Below, in pieces: positions 1 to 7,000 of a stretch of DNA of 11,380 nt. The notes under the pieces were generated by a model. It had not been told where the DNA came from, ran no database searches, and worked only from the letters and a program-made list of their open reading frames with translations. This stretch comes from JAKQHY01 sp034429475. Its GTDB lineage: Bacteria; Chloroflexota; Anaerolineae; B4-G1; SLSP01. Numbering within the stretch: position 1 is the stretch's first letter; every line of letters starts with the position of its first letter. The position numbers and the translations under genes are program-made. The stretch spans positions 1 through 11,380 of the forward strand of contig DAOUGD010000083.1 in NCBI GenBank assembly GCA_034429475.1, given 5' to 3'.

Positions 1-26
1 GAGGGGGGGAGGGAGTGACAAAGTGT

Positions 27-134
27 CGCTTTCTCGCTGATCCGCTGATCCGCTGATCCGCCGATCCGCCAATCCGCTGATCCGCCGATCCGCTGATCCG
101 CTCCCCCGCTTTTTCGCTTTCTCGCCCATTCGCC
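27..134. repeat. 8-bp tandem repeat array upstream of metK
   Basis: Thirteen consecutive 8-bp units each begin with CGCT or CGCC, and a partial fourteenth unit follows. The core unit is CGCTGATC (35-58, 75-82, 91-98), with variants CGCCGATC and CGCCAATC. Outer units drift (CGCTTTCT, CGCTCCCC, CGCTTTTT, CGCCCATT) but keep the 8-bp phase. The array stops just before the -10 box of metK. It looks like a slippage-type array with a degenerate periphery. No protein-coding role is apparent. Confidence 0.85.
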
Positions 135-146
135 TTCAAAATCGGG

Positions 147-152
147 TATAAT
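147..152 (+). promoter_or_regulatory. -10 box of the metK promoter
   Basis: A perfect TATAAT, preceded by GGG, lies 86 bp before the metK start codon. I find no convincing TTGACA-like -35 at 16-18 bp spacing; that position falls in the end of the 8-bp repeat array. The box 5' of the surface-protein gene (3900-3905) has the same GTATAAT form with a weak -35. Transcription would begin near 159, giving a leader of about 80 nt. I see no SAM riboswitch fold in that leader. Confidence 0.55.
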
Positions 153-186
153 CGGCCTGACGTGGCCGAATACTGGAAGTTGAGTG

Positions 187-220
187 ACAACTTTTAACTT
201 TCAACTTTCGACTTTTAACT
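187..220 (+). repeat. Short A/T-rich microrepeat in the metK leader
   Basis: Four imperfect copies of an AACTTTT/AACTTTC-like unit follow each other just before the Shine-Dalgarno sequence. Upstream, AAGTT and AACTT (around 177-192) could form a small hairpin. The low structure of the array may keep the ribosome site open. No specific function can be read from it. Confidence 0.4.
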
Positions 221-224
221 ACAC

Positions 225-230
225 AGGAGG
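225..230 (+). promoter_or_regulatory. Shine-Dalgarno site of metK
   Basis: A full-consensus AGGAGG lies 8 nt before the ATG at 239. It decides the start: the downstream in-frame ATG (codon 6, at 254) is too far from this site, although proteobacterial MetK is shorter at its N-terminus. Confidence 0.8.
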
Positions 231-238
231 TTTTTTCA

Positions 239-1450
239 ATGACAACAACGTTTATGCAGTCGCCGCAGTACTTCTTTACGTCAGAGTCGGTGACGGAGGG
301 TCATCCCGACAAGATGTGCGACCAGATTTCCGACGCGGTGCTGGACGCCATCATCAAGGACGACCCCGACGCGCGCGTGGCGTGCGAGGTAGCCACCACC
401 ACCGGGTTGATCCTGGTGGCCGGCGAGATCACCACCGACACTTACGTGGACATCGCGCAGTTGGCCCGCAGCGTCGTCACCAACATCGGCTACAATCGCG
501 CAAAGTACGGGTTTGATGGCGAGACCTGCGGTGTGATCGTGAGCATCAAGGAGCAATCCGGCGACATCGCTCTGGGCGTGGACAAGGCGCTGGAGGCCAA
601 GACCGGCGAAATGTCGGATGCGGACATCGAGGCGATTGGCGCGGGCGACCAGGGGATGATGATCGGGTTTGCCTGCAACGAAACGCCGGAACTGATGCCG
701 CTGACGATCTCGCTGGCGCACAAGTTGTGCAAGCAACTCGCCAGGGTGCGCAAGGACGGCACACTGGCCTACCTGCGGCCCGACGGCAAGAGCCAGGTGA
801 CGGTGGAGTACGAGTACGGGAAGCCCAAGCGGGTAGACACGGTCGTGATCAGCACGCAGCACGCGCCGGATGTCACGCAGGAGCAGATCCGCCAGGACGT
901 GATCGCGCACGTTATCCGGCCGGTGATCGCGGCGGGGTTGATGGACGACGCAACCAAGATTTACGTCAACCCCACTGGGCGGTTTGTCGTTGGGGGGCCG
1001 GCGGGTGACGCCGGGCTGACCGGGCGGAAGATCATCGTGGACACCTACGGCGGCGTGGCGCGGCATGGCGGCGGCGCGTTCTCCGGCAAAGATCCGACGA
1101 AGGTGGACCGCTCGGCGGCGTACATGGCGCGCTACATCGCCAAGAACCTGGTGGCGGCGGGCCTGGCCGACCGGCTGGAGTTGCAACTGTCCTACGCCAT
1201 CGGCGTGGCGCGACCCCTCTCGCTGGCGGTGGAGACGTTCGGCACGGGCAAGATTGCCGACGACAAGATCGTGGCGCTCATCCATGAGCACTTCGACATG
1301 CGCCCGGCGGCCATCATCCGCGACTTGAAGCTGCGCCGCCCGATCTTCCAGGCGACGGCGGCCTACGGGCACTTCGGGCGCGACGACATCGAAGCGCCGT
1401 GGGAGCAGACGGACAAGGCTGCGGCGCTGCGCAAAGCAGCCGGGCTGTAG
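239..1450 (+). CDS. metK: S-adenosylmethionine synthetase (methionine adenosyltransferase)
   Basis: This cytosolic enzyme makes S-adenosylmethionine from methionine and ATP, releasing phosphate and diphosphate. SAM is the universal methyl donor. At 403 residues it is full length for the family (E. coli MetK has 384). Signature motifs are intact: TSESVTEGHPDK (14-25), where H22, D24 and K25 match the catalytic His, Mg-binding Asp and Lys of E. coli MetK; GAGDQG (134-139); KSQVT (184-188); the GDAGLTGRK segment (256-264); and GGGAFSGKD (277-285), the glycine-rich phosphate-binding loop. The C-terminal AAYGHFGR (374-381) is also conserved. The N-terminus is about eight residues longer than in E. 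coli. The gene has its own promoter, ribosome site and terminator, so it is probably monocistronic. No methionine-cycle partner lies beside it here. The identification is essentially certain. Confidence 0.98.
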   Translation: MTTTFMQSPQYFFTSESVTEGHPDKMCDQISDAVLDAIIKDDPDARVACEVATTTGLILVAGEITTDTYVDIAQLARSVVTNIGYNRAKYGFDGETCGVIVSIKEQSGDIALGVDKALEAKTGEMSDADIEAIGAGDQGMMIGFACNETPELMPLTISLAHKLCKQLARVRKDGTLAYLRPDGKSQVTVEYEYGKPKRVDTVVISTQHAPDVTQEQIRQDVIAHVIRPVIAAGLMDDATKIYVNPTGRFVVGGPAGDAGLTGRKIIVDTYGGVARHGGGAFSGKDPTKVDRSAAYMARYIAKNLVAAGLADRLELQLSYAIGVARPLSLAVETFGTGKIADDKIVALIHEHFDMRPAAIIRDLKLRRPIFQATAAYGHFGRDDIEAPWEQTDKAAALRKAAGL

Positions 1451-1466
1451 GCGACTGTGAATAGAG

Positions 1467-1498
1467 AAACCGGAGGTTTACACACACCTCCGGTTTTT
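1467..1498 (+). terminator. Rho-independent terminator of metK
   Basis: An 11-bp perfect stem (AAACCGGAGGT at 1467-1477 with ACCTCCGGTTT at 1486-1496) encloses an 8-nt loop. It ends in a run of five T that begins inside the stem. It starts 17 nt after the metK stop codon and closes that transcription unit. Confidence 0.92.
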
Positions 1499-2107
1499 AT
1501 TGACATGCCTGTAAACTCTCGGTTCGCTCATTTTTTAAGCGGTTTTCAGAATTGCTAAAGCTGGTTTCTGCGATTTGTGTGTGCAAAAAGATAGGATTGA
1601 CGCATTTATGAATAACTTTTACGTATATATAATGTGTATTTTCTCGTATAGAAGGTTATTTTTATGAAAATATACTTTTTAGTTCAAAAACACAGCATGA
1701 AAATGACTGCTGTAAGCTCTTTTTACACTCGGCCCCGCACTTTCCCTGGCGAATTATATCGGTTTGTGTGATCCATCTTGATTCCAGAACTGAATTTCGG
1801 GAACTCGTTGGAAAATAAGCGAACCGTGAGGGGATAATTACAAGAAGGGAACAATCTCCCATGTTTAGAGCAAAACAACACATGATGCCTCATTCGATAC
1901 CGCTGGTAGTATAGTTCAACTATGCGAACTTGCGGATTTTGTCCCTTGGAAGGGAGTATGCGGTCGAAAAATGGGCCGCCAGCGCCAGTAGGTGGCCGGC
2001 TGGGCGGGCAAGCCCATACGCATCAAGGTAATTTAGGTTGCACTAACCGCGCATTTACAATTAAGACAGTGCGGAGGCACAGACGTTCTGGACAGCCCTG
2101 GCCCGGT
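1499..2107. other. Intergenic stretch with an AT-rich island, no convincing gene
   Basis: From about 1500 to 1960 the sequence is clearly richer in A+T than the metK and surface-protein genes on either side. Only short ORFs occur, with no ribosome sites or recognisable motifs. It holds a perfect palindrome with ATAGTT/AACTAT arms around one C (1911-1923) and a weak stem-loop with ACAGCA/TGCTGT arms (1692-1713). From about 1960 the composition returns to GC-rich as the insertion sequence is approached. I could not place the left end of that element. Confidence 0.5.
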
Positions 2108-2138
2108 TTGACAATCCCGCATTTCACCGTTTCATAAC
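2108..2138 (+). promoter_or_regulatory. Possible promoter of the IS transposase
   Basis: A perfect TTGACA (2108-2113) is followed after 19 bp by CATAAC (2133-2138), which matches four of six -10 positions. The spacing is longer than optimal and the -10 is weak, as is common for insertion-sequence promoters. Speculative. Confidence 0.3.
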
Positions 2139-2168
2139 CCTATCTACTCCCCGAATAGAGATAGGAGG
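2139..2168 (+). promoter_or_regulatory. Hairpin masking the transposase ribosome site
   Basis: CCTATCT (2139-2145) pairs perfectly with AGATAGG (2159-2165). The right arm covers the first half of the Shine-Dalgarno AGGAGG (2163-2168), which lies 4 nt before the ATG at 2173. Masking the ribosome site on read-through transcripts is a known way in which insertion sequences keep transposase synthesis low. The pairing is seen directly; the regulatory role is inferred. Confidence 0.5.
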
Positions 2169-2172
2169 CGTC

Positions 2173-3541
2173 ATGACTCCCACGGTACAGAGTATCACGG
2201 ACTTGCCGACCCGGTTCTGGGATGAAGCAGCCCTGGAACACATGGCCCACGACACGCACTTCGTGCAACGCCAACCAGCGGTGAATGGCGCGGTGTTTGC
2301 CCAAGCCATGGTGTTTGGGTGTCTGGAACAGAGTGCCCCCACCTTGGCCCACTGGGCGCAAGTCTGCCTGGATTTGGGCGTGGAGGTGTCGCCCCAAGGC
2401 TTCGACGCGCGGATCACCGAATACAGTGTAGCGTTCATGACCCGCCTCTTTCAAGAGAGTCTGGTTGCTTTCCGCAGTCAAGTCGGCCTCCCGCTGGCCG
2501 TGCTGACCTAATTCACCGCGGTGAATCTGGTAGACAGCACCTACATCAGCCTCCCCGCCAGTTTGGCGGCCGTGTATCCAGGCAGCGGCGGTGATGCTTC
2601 CCCGGCCGGCTTGAAGATCCAACTCGTGTTGGATTTCCTCCACGAGCGCCTGGCACAGGTGGTGGTGCGCCAGGGGCGCGAACCCGATCAAGCCTATAGC
2701 GCCTACCTGGACGCCGTGGGCGCGGGGTCACTGAATCTCATGGACTGGGCTACTTCTGCCTGGACAGCTTGGCGACCGTGAGCCGGGAGAAACAAGCCTA
2801 CTGGCTCAGCCGTTACTTATACGGCACCGCGGTCTTCACGGCGGCGGGGGAAGGGCGCGAGCTGTTAACGACCCTCCGGGCTACCGCCGCTAACGGGTGC
2901 GTTTCAGATTTAGGGCAGAGAGCCTGCCGCGGCACAACGTGCCCACTCATTGGCCCAATGGCGGCCTAAAGGCCCGCTACTCACCGCTTACCGTGTCGGC
3001 TGATCGCCGTCCGTGCTCCGCAGGAAGTTGCCGACCGCCGCCGCCAATGGGCCAAAGAACGGGCCCGGAAAAAAGGGCGCACTCTCAGTGCGGACTACCT
3101 GGCCCTTCTGGCTTGGACTCTGTTCGTGATCAATGTGCCCGTGGCCATGCTCACCGGGGAGCAGGTAATGACCTTGTATCGCGTGCGGCGGCAAGTCGAA
3201 GACGCCTTCAACGTCATCAAACGCCTCTTGAGGTTGGCCTATTTCTGGACCGGTTCCGTTATGGGATCCTGCTCCAGGTCTGGGCTACCTGGCTGGTCTA
3301 CGGCATTCTGGTGGATTTGACGGATGCCGTCGCCGAAGCCCTGGAACGCCCCTTTCAAGACATCTCGCTCGAAATGGTCTATCATGGCTTGTACTACTTC
3401 CAACAAGCCCGCCAGCGGGGCGAAACCACGGATCTCATTGCCTATTTGGTCGCCAACGCCCCTTGGTGGGGCCTGCTGAAGCTGCGCTGTAAAGGTGCAA
3501 AAACCTACCAGTTAGCCTTGACAGGTTCAGCGAATCCTTAA
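2173..3541 (+). pseudogene. IS4-family DDE transposase, broken by two stops and two frameshifts
   Basis: The reading frame can be rebuilt to about 456 residues, a normal length for IS4-family transposases, which cut and paste their own element. The N-terminal part runs from the ATG at 2173 to an in-frame TAA at 2509-2511, probably a former CAA (Gln). It resumes in the same frame with VNLVDSTYISLP, whose Asp (2533-2535) is the likely first catalytic residue. At about 2745 one base is lost right after the second catalytic Asp codon (gac 2743-2745; the ancestor probably read MDLGYF). The next frame carries a TAA at 2967-2969, then RLIAVRAPQEVADRRRR and YRVRRQVEDAFNVIK, which fits the IS4 signature Y-(2)-R-(3)-E-(6)-K, with Glu at 3198-3200. 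A further base is lost near 3257 inside LAYFWTGS. The C-terminus (YGILLQVWATWLVYGILVDL...) continues to 3541. Inactive without correction. No clear terminal inverted repeats or target duplication were found. Confidence 0.9.
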
Positions 3542-3898
3542 CTTGTATCCAATGATATAACGTTCGAACTTGGTTAATTCGGCTTGCATCTGAGTTTCCT
3601 TTTCTTGAGTTCATACTATTGTAACTCAATCGAGTCAAACTCAGTGTAATGCCCAAAAGCATCGACTGGATGGGGGGAATACAGATTTACAGATAAGACA
3701 AGAAGGGATCTCCAGCTTTATGTATTGGGTATTGGTGCGGGGTCTTCCGCAGGCGGGCGGTGCGGCACTCACAAAGTGGCGTGCCATTGGAGAAGCACAT
3801 CCGTGCGCGCCGTGGCTGCTGGGACTACGACCCCATCGGCTGCGCCGGGCATACCTGCGTCAACCCAGCCGAAAGGCACGCCGCTTTGTGCAATAAGA
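3542..3898. other. Intergenic stretch right of the IS remnant, no convincing gene
   Basis: The first ~110 bp are AT-rich and hold an inverted repeat with TTGAGTT (3605-3611) and AACTCAA (3623-3629) arms; no T-run follows, so it is not a typical terminator. The dispersed ~45-bp repeat sits at 3654-3698. From about 3735 the sequence is GC-rich, but its only ORF (3760-3945) has a GTG start, no ribosome site and no protein-like features. Confidence 0.5.
3654..3698. repeat. Dispersed ~45-bp direct repeat, left copy
   Basis: This stretch starts CAAAAGCATCGAC, continues through a G-run and GAATACAGA, and ends GATAAGA. It matches 11045-11089 in the same orientation with about 39 of 45 positions identical by my count without gaps. 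The two copies bracket the surface-protein gene and its control signals, about 7.4 kb apart. It could be an intergenic repeat family, the end of a small mobile element, or a recombination footprint. I do not recognise a named family. Confidence 0.8.
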
Positions 3899-3905
3899 GT
3901 ATAAT
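3899..3905 (+). promoter_or_regulatory. -10 box of the surface-protein gene
   Basis: A perfect TATAAT (3900-3905) preceded by G lies 108 bp before the start codon at 4014. As with metK, the -35 is poor. Transcription from here would give a leader of about 100 nt that includes the hairpin at 3952-3989. An ATG-initiated eight-codon frame (3919-3945) lies in this leader but has no clear ribosome site. Confidence 0.45.
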
Positions 3906-3951
3906 GCGGGGATCGGCCATGTCTGACGGCAAAAAACGTGGATAAGGTATC

Positions 3952-3989
3952 ATTGAGAAAACCGTCCGACGTACCGGTTTCTCTTCAAT
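3952..3989 (+). promoter_or_regulatory. Hairpin in the leader of the surface-protein gene
   Basis: GAGAAA-A-CCG (3955-3964) pairs with CGGTTTCTC (3975-3983), giving nine pairs with one bulged A and a loop of about ten nt. The flanking ATT and AAT (3952-3954, 3987-3989) could extend it. No T-run follows, so it is unlikely to be a terminator. It ends 12 nt before the Shine-Dalgarno sequence and could stabilise the message or tune translation. Confidence 0.45.
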
Positions 3990-4001
3990 CCTACTGTTGA
4001 C

Positions 4002-4007
4002 AAGGAG
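4002..4007 (+). promoter_or_regulatory. Shine-Dalgarno site of the surface-protein gene
   Basis: AAGGAG lies 6 nt before the ATG at 4014. Together with the signal peptide that begins at this Met, it fixes the start of the giant ORF. Confidence 0.8.
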
Positions 4008-4013
4008 AATGAA

Positions 4014-7000
4014 ATGCACCGCAATTATAACGTCAGAGAGTGTGTGTGGGTGTTGTTGTTGATCCTGACCGCCCTGGCCGCGAGCGCCGCCCCGGCGGCG
4101 GCGTGCGGCGGCGGCGTGATTTGCGTGGACGCGGACGCCACGGGCGCAGCGACCGGCCTCTCGTGGACGACGGCCTACACCAACGTGCAGGACGCGCTGG
4201 CCGCCGCCGTCTCCGGCAACGAGATCTGGGTAGCAGAGGGCGTGTACTACCCAGACGAGGGCGTCGAGCAGACGGACAATGCGCTTACCTCTACCTTCAC
4301 GCTGCGCGCCGGGGTGGCGCTGTACGGCGGTTTCGCGGCAACCGAGACGCTGCGGACGCAGCGCGATTGGGAAGCGCACCTCACCGTCCTCAGCGGCGAC
4401 ATTGACGCCAACGACTGGAACACGGATACCAACCGCATCGCCGAGACGTGGAACGACCTCCGGGGGAGCAACGCCTACCACGTGGTCCGCAGCAATGGCG
4501 TCGCCGCGACGGCCCGGCTGGACGGCTTCACCATCACCGCTGGGAATGCCAACGAAGATGACGGCGGCGGGATGTACAACTCCACCAGCAGCCCCACGCT
4601 GACGAATGTTGCCTTCAGCGGCAACCGGGCCACCCACTTCGGCGGCGGGATGTACAACGCTTCCAGCAACCCTACACTGACGAATGTCACCTTCAGCGGC
4701 AACCGGGGCGATTCGAACGGCGGCGGGATGTACAACTTCACCAGCAGCCCCACGCTGACGAACGTCGCCTTCAGCGGCAACCAGGCCCAGTACGGCGGCG
4801 GGATGTTCAACGAGTCTAGCAGCCGCCCCACGCTGACGAACGTTACCTTCAGCGGCAACCAGGTCTCCAACGTCGGCGGCGGGATGTACAACAACAACGG
4901 AAGCCGCCCCACGCTGACGAACGTTACCTTCAGCGGCAACCGGGCCACCTACTTTGGCGGCGGGATGCACAACAACTACGGAAGCAACCCTATACTGGTC
5001 AACTGCATCCTATGGGGCGATAGCGCTACAGATTTCCCGGAAATCTCCAACAACAGCAGCAGTCCCACCATTACCTACAGCGACATCCAGGGCTGGAGCG
5101 GCGGCGGGACGGGCAACATGGCCCTTGATCCGCAGTTTGTCGCGCCGGTCGCGGCCAGCAGTGCGCCCACCACGACCGGCAACTATCGCCTGCTAGCCAC
5201 CTCCTCGGCGATCAACGTGGGCAATACCCTCAGCGTTACCGTTTCCACCGATTTGGATGGCAACCCGCGCGTTGCAGGCGGCGCGGTGGACATGGGCGCG
5301 TACGAACTCCAAATCACGTTAACGTTTGCCAAATCAGTGACTCCGGCGCAAAACGTGGCATTTCACCACCCTGTTACCTACACCATCAGCTTTAACAACA
5401 TGGACGTAATCAGCGAAACCGACATCATCTTTACCGATACGCTGCCGGCAAAAGTAACATTCGCCCACTGGATAACCAATCACGGGGCTGCAGTTAACGA
5501 CAATGAGTTAACCTGGAATGGCACGCTGACCGCCGCCACCGCCCTCACCTTCACCTTTGTTGCCAGCCACACCGCTGATTACGGCGACGTGGTGACGAAC
5601 ACGGTTTACATCTCCGGGGCGCACCAGACCGGCTACGCCGCCGCGCCGTTCACGGTGACGTTGGGCCACGCCCCCGTGCTGGCCGCCATTGGCCCGCAAA
5701 CCGTCAATGAGATGACCGCACTGACCTTCACTGTCACGGCGACCGACAGCGACTTGCCGGCGCAGCCTTTGACCTACACGCTGGACGTCGGCGCACCGGC
5801 CGGCGCGAGCCTCGCGCCGACGACGGGCCTCTTCGCCTGGACGCCCACCGAGGCGCAAGGGCCAGGCGTCTACACCCTCACCGCGCGCGTCAACGACGGC
5901 TATCTGGACGCCGCCGAAACCTTCACCATCACGGTGGGCGAAGTCAACCGCCCGCCGACCTTGTGGCCCATTAGCGGCCAGAGCGTCGCGGCCGGGATGC
6001 CGGTGCGCTTCGTCGCCCACGCCACCGATCCCGACCTGCCCGCCCAACCGCTGACCTACACGCTGGACGCGGGATCAGTGGGGAGCATCACCGCGCGCAC
6101 CGGCCACTTCACCTGGACGGCGAGCGCGACGCCGGGCGTCTACACCGCTGCCGTGCGCCTGACGGATGGCGAATGGGCAGATGCCGAAACGGTCGCCATC
6201 ACCGTCACCGAGGACACCCCCGGCATCGGGCAGTGGGTGCTGGCCGCCAATGGCTCCTTTGGGGACTGGCCTTTCGCGAGCGCCTCCAACCTCCGCATCG
6301 TGGATACCACGGACGACGCGGTCTATGGCCCCTTCCTGGACGGGCGCTTAGGGTCGAACAGCGGCCAACGCGTGGATGTCGCCGTCACGCCGGATGGCAA
6401 AACGGCGCTGATATCCAACTTTGGCGACGCGACCGTTTTCTTGATTGACGTTACCCACCCCCTCAGCCCCTCGCTGATTACCTCGGTGACGCTCCCCTTC
6501 TTCGCCGAGGACATCGCCATCTCGGCTGACGGGCGCTACGCGCTCGTGGCCGATGGCGGTTGGTCAGCGCAGTTGGCGACCATTGATATTCCCGCGGCCA
6601 CGCTGGTCTACACCGCCGACCTGGGAACGGCTGCCGCGCAGGGTGTCGCCATCGCCCCCGATGGCACGGTCATCTTCCCCAATTACTATGGGAGTAGCAT
6701 CCACACGATGGTGTTGGAAGAGACCGGTGTGCTAACTTACGCCGCCGGGATGACGCAAACCAGTACCTACAGCTACACCTATCCGGGTATCCCGATAGGG
6801 CATGATGCTTACGATATGAAGCCCGTCAACGTCGGTATCGCGCCGGATGGGCAGACGGTCATCGTCTGCGACGCTACCACCAGCACGGTGGGCATCTACC
6901 AGATCGTCGCGCCGGGCGTGCTGACGTTTACCGGCCTGGTCACCGGCGCGCATGGGACCCCTTACGAGTTCTATGATTACGGCGGCGGGAGCTTTGCCCG

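Noticed and set aside
27..134. CRISPR array
   Set aside because: The period is 8 bp with no spacers, so it is a simple tandem repeat.
153..238. SAM riboswitch in front of metK
   Set aside because: The leader is only about 80 nt, is mostly low-complexity, and shows no multi-helix fold or terminator.
281..1372. 363-codon ORF on the minus strand opposite metK
   Set aside because: It is entirely antisense to a certain metK gene; long antisense frames are common in GC-rich coding DNA, and its composition (Arg/His/Gly-rich) is not protein-like.
1662..1883. 73-codon minus-strand ORF in the AT-rich island
   Set aside because: It has no recognisable motif and no good ribosome site, and its length is compatible with chance.
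1922..2137. 71-codon plus-strand ORF before the IS transposase
   Set aside because: It has no ribosome site or known motif and runs into the presumed transposase promoter region.
2173..3541. Programmed frameshifting or stop-codon readthrough of the transposase
   Set aside because: Four separate lesions, including two stops, cannot be explained by one recoding event; decay is simpler.
2058..3546. Terminal inverted repeats of the IS element (CAATTAAG near 2058 against CCTTAACTTG near 3536-3545)
   Set aside because: The match covers only a few bases and would need a gap; it is too weak to define the ends.
3760..3945. 61-codon ORF and the eight-codon ATG frame at its end (3919-3945) as a leader peptide
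   Set aside because: The longer frame uses GTG without a ribosome site and runs through the -10 box. The short frame has no clear Shine-Dalgarno and no sequence suggesting attenuation.
4095..4106. Lipoprotein lipobox at AAAC (residues 28-31) of the giant protein
   Set aside because: Position -3 is Ala rather than Leu/Val/Ile, and the preceding Ala-rich stretch fits ordinary signal peptidase I cleavage better. A lipoprotein cannot be fully excluded.
3825..4970. 381-codon minus-strand ORF with a repeated HPAA-VAAEG pattern
   Set aside because: The apparent repeats are the antisense reading of the β-helix rung repeats of the surface-protein gene.
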